The position numbers and the translations under genes are program-made. DNA of 64,000 bases, taken from positions 1-64,000 of the forward strand of contig NZ_JABCQO010000008.1 in assembly GCF_015244675.1 (NCBI RefSeq). The letters are read 5' to 3'. Source of the DNA: Gluconobacter cerevisiae. Lineage in GTDB: Bacteria > Pseudomonadota > Alphaproteobacteria > Acetobacterales > Acetobacteraceae. A model generated the notes under the pieces. The model was given only the letters and a program-made list of their open reading frames with translations, did no database searches and was not told the origin of the DNA. Shown here piece by piece: positions 1 to 8,551 of the stretch (position 1 is its first letter; each line of letters opens with the position of its first letter).

Positions 1-29
1 TGGCGCTCAGACAACAAAAATACCTCACT

Positions 30-60
30 CACAGGCCTACCCTCCATCGGTAAGCCTGTG
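30..60. terminator. Stem-loop, possible terminator or attachment-region hairpin
   Basis: Arms CACAGGCCTACC (30-41) and GGTAAGCCTGTG (49-60) pair with one internal mismatch around a seven-base loop. No T-run follows on the plus strand, so a terminator role is uncertain. It lies just before the integrase relic and could equally belong to an integration region. Confidence 0.35.
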
Positions 61-120
61 AATCACAACCTCTCGCTCAGTTCAATAAATTAATAGGTCC
101 TGAGCCTAGAAGATGATGAT

Positions 121-950
121 ATGCACGGCTTGAGGCGGACGGGTGGCCAAGCATACTCTGCCCATTTGTCTATTCCGCGTGATCGCTGGGCTGATGCCGG
201 AAAGGCGTTTGGAACTAAGACAGGCATCAAGCAGGAAGTGGTCCGCTCTCTTGGAACCCGTGAAAAACAGGAAGCCATCAGAAGGCGCGACAAGGCCCTT
301 GCAGCGATGCGAGAGGACTTGACAGGCTGGATGGCTGAAGATCGACTGCTCAATGGGGCGTTTGAGGCCCGGCGGGAGATAGCGGCCACTTCAGACAGGA
401 CGGTGGTGACAGGCAGATGGGACCTACCGCCCCTAAACGCCGTCTGATCGAGGGTATGGACTACTTGGAGGATCGAGCGGAACGGCTTGAGAAGGCTGGA
501 TAAGGACTCTTCAGGCTATGTGAGGCAGTTCCGGGAAATCGCGCTTGGCGAAAGGACGCCTTTTGCTCTGGTGCTGGATAGATGGATGAAGGATCGGGAG
601 AGTTATGCGTCCCATTCCGTCATTTCTCTGGATCGGGCCACCCTCAACAACTTCGGACACTATCTGGCCGATGTGCAGGACGCCCCCTAAACCGCCTGAG
701 GACCCGATAGCCTTCTTGCGGGCACAGGTGATCGAGGATGTTCCTGATATGGTCCTTGGGGGCTTTGCTGAGTGGCTGATGAACAAGCAGCGTCTCAGCC
801 CCAAGATTGCCGGGAACCGCATCACGCCTCTCAAGGCCATGTGGATCTATGCAATCCAGAATCACATTCTGAAGGGCCCCCAACCCGTGGACGGGCGCTA
901 CTGCCGGGTTGAAAAGGAAAGCCGGAAAGAAGGGGGCTGAGCCCCGAGCC
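121..950 (+). pseudogene. Decayed phage-type tyrosine recombinase (integrase), N-terminal part only
   Basis: Three reading frames in succession spell one integrase-like protein. Frame 1 from 121 to about 425 has the N-terminal DNA-binding part. A shift near 425-430 leads into a stretch reading MDYLEDRAERLEKAG that ends in a stop at 501. Frame 1 resumes with GERTPFALVLDRWMKDRESY (ends 690), and frame 2 then carries a core-binding segment (FAEWLMNKQRLSPKIAGNRI) and a NPW-like tail near 900. The catalytic domain with the R-H-R-Y residues is absent. Integrases of this kind insert phages or islands next to tRNA genes, but no tRNA is visible here. I infer a dead remnant of an old integrated element, cut off by a deletion before the ROK regulator gene. 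Confidence 0.65.
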
Positions 951-979
951 TAGGTTCGGCTACACGAGGAAACATGTGT

Positions 980-2188
980 TCAGCGATGATCAAAAGGTCT
1001 CTCGTCGCTTGCCGCAAGGTGGCGGATATAGAGATGGCGAAAATCCGAACGCGTATTGACGAAAATGGGCAGGCTCATACCACCGATGACTGGTCCGTCC
1101 GCCAGTTCCACAACAGAAAAGCGCGGCAGATCACGCTCCCGTATAGCGCAGAGCGACGGCAGAAGTGGGTAGCTGCGTTCAACGAGCGCAGACAGAATTG
1201 TCTCTGGCAGCGCTCCTCCCAGCAATACCGTTTCAGGATCAAAAGCCGTTTCCATAATGGAGACGAGGTAGCGTAAAGTTGCAGCGGCATCTTCAAGCCA
1301 ATGCATCAGACGGGTATCACGGCGCCGATGCAATTCGGATAGAATTTCTGGAGTCAGTTCTTTGACGGGGACCTCCAGTTGCTGAGCGATGGCGTGAAGC
1401 GACAGCAGATCATCAATCACGCCTTTGCCACCAGGAGCAGGAAGCAGACCGAATTCACCAGCATTGCCGTGAACGCCTTTCATCGGCATTGCGTCAGCTA
1501 CGATGCCTGCTCCGGTACCATAACCAATATAGACAAGAACAAAATTACGCATCGAACCGCCAGATTGATGCAGAAGCGTGCCAACTGCCGCCGCAGTAGC
1601 GTCATTTTCCATTAACACTGGTATTTTGAGGCGATCTGCCAGATCAGTCACGGGGTCAAAACCACGCCACTTTTCCCAACCCGGCATACGCATCTCAACT
1701 TCGTATTTATCGGCATTGAGCGTCGGTAGCACGAGACCCAAACCCCAGAGGCCCTCCTGCTTAACTCCACTACCCGTCATTAACTGTCCGACCATCCCTA
1801 CGATAACCGACATGGTCGCAACTGGATCGCTTGTGTCACCAGACCAGTCGACCCGGGCTACGATGTTGAGCAAAAGATCTCCAAGAACTGCAGAAATCCG
1901 TCCACGATCCACATGTATGCCAATCGCATATCCAGCTTCCGGGTTAGGAGCGAGATATGTCTGCGGCTGCCCCCGTAAGCCGGTGGAACGTCCCGCTTCC
2001 CGAATCAATCCTTGGTCAAGCAGTTCACGGGTAATGCCCGAAATGGTCTGCGGCTTAAGACCGACGCGTTGTGCAATGTCAACACGACTTAGTGGGCCGT
2101 TCTGATGAAGTAACTCGAAAACAAGACGACGGTTATAGATACGTGAAAAAGCCTGCCCTGCCCCATCTGGCACATCATGCTCGCTCAT
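980..2188 (-). CDS. ROK-family transcriptional regulator (NagC/XylR type)
   Basis: A 402-residue protein with an N-terminal winged helix-turn-helix (about residues 15-70, containing SRVDIAQRVGLKPQTISGIT) followed by a full ROK sugar-kinase-like domain (IGIHVDRGRISAVLGD, ENDATAAAVGTL, GYGTGAGIVADAM). ROK regulators of this build bind a sugar or sugar phosphate and usually repress a sugar-uptake operon. The CxCGxxGC zinc motif of many ROK proteins is not seen. It is the last gene of a seven-gene minus-strand chain; its ATG overlaps the stop of the permease gene (ATGA at 2188-2185). It probably regulates that chain and perhaps the divergent receptor operon. The ligand cannot be read from sequence. 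Confidence 0.88.
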   Translation of the reverse strand: MSEHDVPDGAGQAFSRIYNRRLVFELLHQNGPLSRVDIAQRVGLKPQTISGITRELLDQGLIREAGRSTGLRGQPQTYLAPNPEAGYAIGIHVDRGRISAVLGDLLLNIVARVDWSGDTSDPVATMSVIVGMVGQLMTGSGVKQEGLWGLGLVLPTLNADKYEVEMRMPGWEKWRGFDPVTDLADRLKIPVLMENDATAAAVGTLLHQSGGSMRNFVLVYIGYGTGAGIVADAMPMKGVHGNAGEFGLLPAPGGKGVIDDLLSLHAIAQQLEVPVKELTPEILSELHRRRDTRLMHWLEDAAATLRYLVSIMETAFDPETVLLGGALPETILSALVERSYPLLPSLCAIRERDLPRFSVVELADGPVIGGMSLPIFVNTRSDFRHLYIRHLAASDERPFDHR

Positions 2189-3003
2189 TTGACTGCTCCT
2201 GCCGTTAATCCGGCCGCGATGCGATGTTGGAAGAGCAAAACAAGTAAAACAGGAGGCACAATTGCAAGGAGAGAGGCAGACATGATGATTCCGAAAGGGA
2301 GCTCGAAACGACTAGGAGCAGAAATAAGACCAATGCTTACTGGCAACGTCCGCGCAGAGTCGCTCAGGGTAAAAGTCAGCGCGAAAAGGAATTCATTCCA
2401 GCAATTCATAAAAATCAAAAGCCCCGTCGCGACAATGCCAGGCCAGATTAACGGCAAATGAATCATGATCAGGCGCCGCAGTAGCCCACATCCATCGAGA
2501 GATGCAGCGTCATCAAGGTCCCGCGGGATGTCACGGAAAAAGCCGGCAAGTAGCCAGATCGCAAAAGGTAGTGCAAAAAAAAGATCAGCAAAAATCAGGC
2601 TTTCAAGGCGATTATAGAGCCCAAGCCGGGAAATAAGAGTAAACAGACCCGACAGGAGCGCAATCTGGGGAAGCATTGAACAACCAAGGAGCGACGCAAG
2701 CACCAGACTATGACCACGAAAAGACATGCGCCCTAATGCATAAGCTCCAGGAAGTGCCAGAATAAGGGCAATCAGATCCACTGCACCAGCCGATATCAGT
2801 GAATTGGCCGCATCTCGCCACCATGTCGGGTCTGACAGTATCTGGCGATAATTATCAAAATCAGGCGTTGCCAGAAGCGCGGCGGAAAAAAGCTGTGGTC
2901 CACGCCGAAAGGACGTCACAAGCGCCCAATAAAGTGGAAACACTGTCTGCCCTAATGCTGCAGCAAGAGCTACCCAGCGCCAGGACAGCGAAATCGCACG
3001 CAT
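2185..3003 (-). CDS. ABC sugar transporter permease, MalG type
   Basis: A 272-residue inner-membrane permease with about six hydrophobic segments and a late EAA-type loop (DDAASLDGCGLLRRLIMIHL) that docks on the ATPase. It belongs to the binding-protein-dependent transport family (MalG/UgpE class). The start was set at 3003 because the ATG there overlaps the stop of the upstream permease (TGATG), a translational-coupling arrangement; an in-frame ATG at 3039 would lie inside that gene. It pairs with the MalF-type permease and the binding protein of the same operon. No ATPase gene is present in the chain, so a shared MsmK/UgpC-like ATPase from elsewhere is presumably used. Confidence 0.88.
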   Translation of the reverse strand: MRAISLSWRWVALAAALGQTVFPLYWALVTSFRRGPQLFSAALLATPDFDNYRQILSDPTWWRDAANSLISAGAVDLIALILALPGAYALGRMSFRGHSLVLASLLGCSMLPQIALLSGLFTLISRLGLYNRLESLIFADLFFALPFAIWLLAGFFRDIPRDLDDAASLDGCGLLRRLIMIHLPLIWPGIVATGLLIFMNCWNEFLFALTFTLSDSARTLPVSIGLISAPSRFELPFGIIMSASLLAIVPPVLLVLLFQHRIAAGLTAGAVK

Positions 3004-3905
3004 CAGAAGGGCTCTCTGCGCTGCGGCAGGGTAATGCACCGCCAGAACAGGACCACGGTAAGGGTTATGACGCCGAGGGTCGCCAATGCAGCCGCAGCGC
3101 CGTAACCCGGTGCTCCAAGCTGTACGATCTGCGTATGAATGAAAACGGATAAAGTCATGCCGTTCATGTCTACACCGTAAAGGACGCTCGAAAGATCAAA
3201 CATTCTCAGCGCATCAAGCAAACGAAACAGAGCAGCAACTGTCAGCATTGGCCAGATCAGCGGCATGGTGACGTAACGGAAGCACTGCCAGTGCGTCGCG
3301 CCATCCATAAGGGCTGCTTCCAGCGCATCCGTTGGTACGGTTTGAAGCCCGGCGAGAGCGAGCAACGTCATGAAGGGTGTTGCCTGCCATATATCGACCA
3401 CGATCATCGTAGCGAGCATACCATTTGGTCCAGCGGTCCACGCCACACCATGTTTGATCAATCCGCTCTCAAGTAATACGGCATTGATAACGCCGTACTG
3501 CTCGTTGAGCATCCAGCTCCATAACCGTGCCGCCACCACGCCAGGAACCGCCCATGGCAGCAGCATAACTGCCAGCACAATCCCCCGGATAACGGTGTTC
3601 AACTTCTGAAGGATGACTGCAAAGCCGACGCCAAGAACGGTTTCTACGACTACCGATCCCAGCGCAAAAATAACTGTCGTGCGGACTGATCGCCACCAAC
3701 TGGAATCTCCCATCATGATCCAGAAATTCTCCAGTGTCGCTCCGGTCTGAGCGGGAACGAAACCGTGCGGATCATGGCTGAAAGCCAGATGTAACGTCTG
3801 GATGAACGGCACAAGAACGAGCGCCATAAGCGTCAGCAGTGAGGGCGCCAGTAATACCCATGGTTGCCAAACAAACATTCTGTGTTGCAGAATTTTACGT
3901 GACAT
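3003..3905 (-). CDS. ABC sugar transporter permease, MalF type
   Basis: A 300-residue inner-membrane permease with about six membrane segments and the EAA loop EAALMDGATHWQCFRYVTMP near residue 200. MalF/UgpA-class proteins form the channel heterodimer with a MalG-class partner, which here is the next gene. The start overlaps the ROK kinase gene by 11 bases and the stop overlaps the next start by one base. In context it imports the oligosaccharide or glycoside freed by the exported GH76 enzyme; the true substrate is inferred only. Confidence 0.88.
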   Translation of the reverse strand: MSRKILQHRMFVWQPWVLLAPSLLTLMALVLVPFIQTLHLAFSHDPHGFVPAQTGATLENFWIMMGDSSWWRSVRTTVIFALGSVVVETVLGVGFAVILQKLNTVIRGIVLAVMLLPWAVPGVVAARLWSWMLNEQYGVINAVLLESGLIKHGVAWTAGPNGMLATMIVVDIWQATPFMTLLALAGLQTVPTDALEAALMDGATHWQCFRYVTMPLIWPMLTVAALFRLLDALRMFDLSSVLYGVDMNGMTLSVFIHTQIVQLGAPGYGAAAALATLGVITLTVVLFWRCITLPQRREPF

Positions 3906-4842
3906 CCAGTGCCTGTCGCGCCGCCCACGCCGTTAAGGCTGCTCCAATAATCCCTGCCTCTTCCCCCAACCCCGCCACAAGTAGTGGAATATCAGAACAG
4001 GACTGCTCCCAGATGTGCGAGCGTATCTGTGTTTCCAGCTTTGTGCGGTAAACACCTGTCGAACAGCCAAGGCCACCCCCAAGAATGATCTTCTCGGGAT
4101 CGAGCATGTTCACAACCTGGGCAATCAGACGCCCTCCCATTCCGGCGCCATCCGCAATGACACGTAGTGCCATAGGATCCTCCAGTGCCGCCAGTTCCTC
4201 TAAGCTGTGTACCCCATGCAGCAATGGTTCGCCCCCACGCTCTTCCCACAGGCGCGCCATGCCAATTCCCGAAGCATAATCCTCAGGAATTGCGGATGCG
4301 AGTTCTGAACGGTCCCTCACCGGCACAGCCATTTCAGAACTGGCAAAATGAATCGCAAAACCATGCGCTCCTGCGTAAGGACGTCCCTCAAGGCATAGCG
4401 TGTAGCTCATCCCCGAACCAAGGGAGAAATAAGCGAAATTGCTACACCCTCGCCCGGCACCAAATCGGGCTTCGGCAAAAGCTGCCGCGCGGACATCACT
4501 CTCTGCCCGAACCGGAGCTCCCGTTATGCTCGACAAACGCTCGATGAGGCCTGGCAGAGGAAAGTTCCAGGCACTCCGGATTTCGCCGTACAGATCCACC
4601 AGTTCGGGAACAGCTACGCCGATCGCGGCCGTTGCCCCGTTATGGATACCATCAGGCGGCAGAATAGAATCCAACAGCATGGCAATGTCATCTACAATCC
4701 CCTCGCCCGGTGCATTGCGACGGGTCTGAATGCGGCAGACAGGCCCAAGAGTGCCGGTTTCCATGTTGACCCATGCTGCCGCGATCTTGGTCGCTCCAAC
4801 ATCAATCCCAATGGCATAGGAAGAAGATGCCCGCGTTGTCAC
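3895..4842 (-). CDS. ROK-family sugar kinase-like protein
   Basis: A 315-residue protein with the ROK/actin-fold phosphate-binding start IGIDVGATKIAAAWV (about residues 11-25) and the adenosine-site segment EKIILGGGLG near residue 255. It has no DNA-binding domain, so it is a kinase rather than a repressor. The zinc-binding CxCGxxGC motif is missing and the usual GHAGEIGH segment is replaced by GAHGFAIHFA, which makes it an atypical member. It overlaps the TIM-barrel gene by 4 bases (ATGA). In the operon it probably phosphorylates the imported sugar. It could be inactive or have an unusual substrate, because the residues normally positioning the sugar hydroxyls differ. Confidence 0.8.
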   Translation of the reverse strand: MTTRASSSYAIGIDVGATKIAAAWVNMETGTLGPVCRIQTRRNAPGEGIVDDIAMLLDSILPPDGIHNGATAAIGVAVPELVDLYGEIRSAWNFPLPGLIERLSSITGAPVRAESDVRAAAFAEARFGAGRGCSNFAYFSLGSGMSYTLCLEGRPYAGAHGFAIHFASSEMAVPVRDRSELASAIPEDYASGIGMARLWEERGGEPLLHGVHSLEELAALEDPMALRVIADGAGMGGRLIAQVVNMLDPEKIILGGGLGCSTGVYRTKLETQIRSHIWEQSCSDIPLLVAGLGEEAGIIGAALTAWAARQALDVT

Positions 4843-5711
4843 AGGCCAAGTCGCCGTAGAACGTCACGATTATGTCGAGCAATGGGTAATGGCTTTTCCG
4901 GCACACAGGGATACATGTCCTGCTCCACCACAGCAAAACCATCAAAGCGTCGACCTTTAAGAAAAGCTACGACGTCTGCAAAGTCCATGACTCCCTTGTC
5001 CAGTTCGCACATGACACCATTCTGAAAGACGTCCATGAAAGGTGTCTGCTCCGCCATGGCTCTCGCATGTATGGCGGCATCCATATTTTTAAAATGATAA
5101 TACGGGATACGGTCGGCATGAGCACGCATGAAGGCCAAAGCATCCCCGCCTGCATAAGCATGATGGCCAAAATCATAACAGAGTTCGACCAGGTCAGCAG
5201 GAGTATCGGCTAACAAGTGCAGAATTTCCTCTTCGCTCTCCACCGCCGTGCCCACATGCGGGTGAAACAGAAGCCGCAACCCATATTCCTGCGAAATAAT
5301 GCGTCCGGCCTCGGTAATCACACCCATCATGTGACGCCATGTTTCCGGAGAGGCAACGCGAGCCTGTCGGGAAGAATAGACGTCCGAGTCATCCATAAGC
5401 AGAAACCACGGCGTATTGGTCGCAACCAGTGTCTCACATAGTGGCTTAATCCGAGCTCGCAGCGTCTGCCAGGCATCCTGCTTCGCAAGTGGATGCACGA
5501 CAGCCGCACCACACAGCCCAAGATTGCGGGACGCAAGCGCATCCGTCAGTCGGCTGCGATCCGTGGGGAGATATCCCCATGGTCCCAGTTCAGTCCACTC
5601 ATAGCCAGCCTGCGCCACCTCATCGAGATACCGCTCCCAAGGCGTCTGGCGAGAGTCCTCAGCATACCACACCCCCCAGGCATCCGGGGCCGTTCCAATA
5701 CGAATGGTCAT
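4839..5711 (-). CDS. Xylose-isomerase-like TIM-barrel protein (IolE/inosose dehydratase-like)
   Basis: A 290-residue TIM-barrel protein of the AP-endonuclease-2/sugar isomerase superfamily. Opening segment IGTAPDAWGVWYAEDSRQT; metal-ligand segments are LLFHPHVGTAVE, ELCYDFGHHAYAGGD, YYHFKNMD and FAVVEQD (the usual Glu-Asp-His-Glu set). Its opening and the TELGPWGYLPTD segment resemble inosose dehydratase/IolE- or IolI-like enzymes of inositol catabolism, although sugar-epimerase roles are also known. It is cytoplasmic and overlaps the genes on both sides by 4 bases. With the PI-PLC/phosphatase and the Gfo/Idh dehydrogenase across the promoter region, a step on inositol or a keto-sugar is the best guess. 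Confidence 0.78.
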   Translation of the reverse strand: MTIRIGTAPDAWGVWYAEDSRQTPWERYLDEVAQAGYEWTELGPWGYLPTDRSRLTDALASRNLGLCGAAVVHPLAKQDAWQTLRARIKPLCETLVATNTPWFLLMDDSDVYSSRQARVASPETWRHMMGVITEAGRIISQEYGLRLLFHPHVGTAVESEEEILHLLADTPADLVELCYDFGHHAYAGGDALAFMRAHADRIPYYHFKNMDAAIHARAMAEQTPFMDVFQNGVMCELDKGVMDFADVVAFLKGRRFDGFAVVEQDMYPCVPEKPLPIARHNRDVLRRLGL

Positions 5712-7000
5712 TGTGTTTTCTCCTCAAGAACATCCTCACCTGCCCGGCTTTCAGACCAACGGCCGCGACGGGCCATAAACTCGAAAATTTCTGAAAGCCG
5801 GCGCAAGCTGCCGGCAGCATCCTGCTGTCCACTCAGCGTTTGGTGAAAACTGTTGGCCGCCAGCCACGCCACGCGTGGATAATCCGTTCCGGTCTGAGCC
5901 ACAGGACGCAGGACGGGACGCGCAAGCGCAGTCCTGATTGTGCTGAGAACCGGCAACGCCGTGAGCACAGCGGGATCGTTGAGGAGTGCGCGACGCGCAG
6001 GGATATAAGCCCCCCTAACAACACGCTCGCGCTCAACCTCTGGCGATGTCAAATAGCGCATCAGCGAAAGAGCTTCTTCGGGATGAGGACTATTCCGGGC
6101 CATGCCAAGATAGACAGTCCCGTCAACACCACGCGGTGGGTCGGATGCCTTCTCACGCGGCAGAGCTGCAACGCCGACCTTTCCGGCAATCACACTCTGC
6201 GGGTCATTGGCCAGAGCCCAGGCATAGACCCAGTTCCGCATAAATACCGCATGGCCAGACTGGAAAGCCCCACGGGCAGCTTCTTCATCATCGGAGAGAA
6301 CGCCAGAGGGTGAAATCGTACCAATCCATCCCGCGGCACGCTTCATAGCCGCACGAGCCACTCCGTTATCCAGAGTAATCTGCCCATCTCCTGAAACGAT
6401 GGTTCCACCTTCAGGACCAAACCATTCCAACACGTTGCATACGAGACTTTCTGCCGTACGTCCCTGCCAGACATACCCCCACAATGCGCTGTCTCCACGG
6501 GCACGCTCCGCTTTTTGGATCGCATTTGCCTCGGCACCCAGTTCGTCCCAGCTCTGCGGCACAGGAAATCGGTACTTCTCCAACAGGTCCCGTCGATAGA
6601 ACAGAAGTCCGACATCGCGATACCAGGGTAACGCAACGTCATGGCCCGAACTGACGAACGGGCCAGGCGTCAGGTCATCATCAGCCGCAGCGCGGGGAAT
6701 AATTCCCAGCCTTGGTGCCAGTGTGCCCAGCCATGTTCCGTCCATAACCAGAACATCAACCATAGGCGACTGCGCGGAAAGTAGCTGTCGATATAGCGGC
6801 AGGATCGCACCCCAGTCAGACGGTAGCGGGACAAGCGTCACGGTATTGCCGGTCATGTGTGCCCAAGCCTGTGTCTCGGAGGCACAAAGAGCCATTTCTG
6901 CGCCATTCGACGAGCAAAATACCGTAAGATTTTTAGCACGGACGCCAGAAGACAAAATCAGCGCGCATCCTGCCAGAAACACTGATAACCGTCTTTTCAT
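5708..7000 (-). CDS. ABC transporter sugar-binding protein (family 1)
   Basis: A 430-residue periplasmic solute-binding protein. The signal peptide is MKRRLSVFLAGCALILSSGVRA, followed by a MalE-like fold (LTVFCSSNGAEMALC, WGAILPLYRQLLSAQSPMVDV, late LSLMRYLTSPEVERE). Such proteins hand oligosaccharides to the MalF/MalG-type permeases, which are two genes downstream. The start overlaps the stop of the GH76 gene by 4 bases. The operon order (hydrolase, binding protein, isomerase-like, kinase, permeases, regulator) fits capture of a product of the hydrolase. Confidence 0.88.
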   Translation of the reverse strand: MKRRLSVFLAGCALILSSGVRAKNLTVFCSSNGAEMALCASETQAWAHMTGNTVTLVPLPSDWGAILPLYRQLLSAQSPMVDVLVMDGTWLGTLAPRLGIIPRAAADDDLTPGPFVSSGHDVALPWYRDVGLLFYRRDLLEKYRFPVPQSWDELGAEANAIQKAERARGDSALWGYVWQGRTAESLVCNVLEWFGPEGGTIVSGDGQITLDNGVARAAMKRAAGWIGTISPSGVLSDDEEAARGAFQSGHAVFMRNWVYAWALANDPQSVIAGKVGVAALPREKASDPPRGVDGTVYLGMARNSPHPEEALSLMRYLTSPEVERERVVRGAYIPARRALLNDPAVLTALPVLSTIRTALARPVLRPVAQTGTDYPRVAWLAANSFHQTLSGQQDAAGSLRRLSEIFEFMARRGRWSESRAGEDVLEEKTQ

Positions 7001-8097
7001 CGCGCGACCTCCCCGGACACACGGGCAGCCGCTACGAACAGACTGGCCGCGGTCAATTGGGCCTGTGCCGAGGGAGTAAAAGGCGTAGCGCTCCAGTCGC
7101 TATCGAACTGCGCATCCGGAAACCTGTTAGCCCATAGACGCATACTTTCGTCGGTGAGCCATGTCTTTAAAGCTTCCTGATCTCCGCCAGCAGGCAATGC
7201 CGGCACAAGACGGCCTAAAGCCTGCACGAAAATACCGCGGAAAATTCGGCTATCGATATTCATCACTCCCGTAGCCTCGCGAAAGCCTCCATCGAGCATG
7301 GTACGTTCACCAATAGCCTGCCGAGCGATATGGGCAGCCTGTAGCAGAAAATAAGGATCCCCTGTCAGCACCGTCAAATTCCGCAAGGCGTCAAGAATGA
7401 CTCCTTGATTATAGCTATAGGTGGGCGAGCCATTATTAAGACACCGCGCATCAAGACCGTCATTGATTGCATGAGATGTCAGGATCATGCCGCTACCCTC
7501 GAACCATCGCCAACTTTTCAATGCCCACTCTTTATAAGAAGCATCCCCGGTCATAACGGACAGACGTGCGGCAACATCTATGAAAAGTTCGTTGGTAATC
7601 GCGTTTTTATAGGTGTGCGCATGATCCCACCATACACCACCACCGCAGGCTCCGTCCCAGGCATGCACAGTGAGCCTGCTGAAAATACGGGCCGCATTTT
7701 TTAGAGCATTGCGTTGCCGCTCCCGATTCCCATCCTGAACGGCCCAATCCAGTTCTGCTTCTGCGAGCCAGAGATCATCATCATTGCCGTCCAACCCCCG
7801 ATGATCTGCCAGCAACTCACCGGCAAGTGCGTGAAAGTGCGAATCACCCGAGGCGGCTTCATAGTCCATCAATGTCCCAACAGACACGAAACGCTGCCAG
7901 GCATGAAACGCGTCCCCGTCATGATGAGTGTGCAGCTCACGAGCGTAGTGCGCAGACAAAATATCCAGCGCCATTCTGGCCTGCTGCAGAGGGGGCGCTC
8001 TCGAAAAATCCACTGTCTTAGCAAGGCAGGAACCCGACCAGAAAATCCACGCAACCATGCCAAAAATTCCCGGCGCCTTTCGAAGAATGCCCGACAT
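6997..8097 (-). CDS. Exported glycoside hydrolase family 76 (alpha-1,6-mannanase)
   Basis: A 366-residue protein with an N-terminal export signal (hydrophobic GIFGMVAWIFWSGSCLA, residues 10-26). GH76 marks are the acidic cluster NDDDLW (residues 105-110), which corresponds to the paired catalytic aspartates of bacterial endo-alpha-1,6-mannanases, the segment CGGGVWWDHAHTYKNAITNE (151-170) and YSYNQGVILDAL (227-238). Known family members cut the alpha-1,6-mannan backbone of yeast cell walls or mycobacterial phosphatidylinositol mannosides. It heads the seven-gene operon, about 450 bases from the divergent TonB-receptor gene. An action on yeast mannan or mannosyl-inositol lipids is inference from the family and from the neighbouring PI-PLC/phytase protein. 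Confidence 0.86.
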   Translation of the reverse strand: MSGILRKAPGIFGMVAWIFWSGSCLAKTVDFSRAPPLQQARMALDILSAHYARELHTHHDGDAFHAWQRFVSVGTLMDYEAASGDSHFHALAGELLADHRGLDGNDDDLWLAEAELDWAVQDGNRERQRNALKNAARIFSRLTVHAWDGACGGGVWWDHAHTYKNAITNELFIDVAARLSVMTGDASYKEWALKSWRWFEGSGMILTSHAINDGLDARCLNNGSPTYSYNQGVILDALRNLTVLTGDPYFLLQAAHIARQAIGERTMLDGGFREATGVMNIDSRIFRGIFVQALGRLVPALPAGGDQEALKTWLTDESMRLWANRFPDAQFDSDWSATPFTPSAQAQLTAASLFVAAARVSGEVAR

Positions 8098-8551
8098 CTC
8101 CGCCCTCTTTCGTTACGCGACACCGAAAAACAATGAGAGCCTGGAATGCCCTTAAAAGCCTACAGGTCATATTAAATACATAACTCGTATTTATATCCAA
8201 ATGTTTTTGTAATTTTGTTACAAAATAGTGCTGGTCGATATTTAACACAGGCTTCACACAAATTTTCTCAGAAACATATTAAGCCCACTCGGACAGCGGA
8301 TTTCCATGTTTATAGAGGGTTCCAGAAGGACGAATCGACAGAACGAAGGGGGCCGTATGTTTCTCCGTTGCATGTTCGAAAGAGAAAAACTTAGATCAAA
8401 ACATTTGTTTTATAGGCCAAACTCAGAAGCCATAGAGGACAATTCCTCATGTTTTTGATCGCCGAATTTTTCGCCCCTGCCATTGGCAACACCCAATAGG
8501 TCCACGTGCGCAGTGCGTGGTTCGTCTCTTTCCTTCAAGAGGGTCCGTTCG
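8098..8551. promoter_or_regulatory. Divergent promoter region with a TTTTGTAA/TTACAAAA dyad
   Basis: About 450 bases separate the GH76 operon from the divergent TonB-receptor operon and hold no convincing gene. An inverted repeat TTTTGTAA (8205-8212) and TTACAAAA (8218-8225), separated by five bases, lies in an AT-rich stretch about 110 bases upstream of the GH76 start. It is a plausible operator, for instance for the ROK regulator of the operon. The rest shows nothing I can name. Confidence 0.4.

Noticed and set aside
1578-2105. Plus-strand frame of 175 codons opposite the ROK regulator
   Set aside because: Shadow of the regulator gene; composition is Ser/Pro/Arg-rich and no motif is present.
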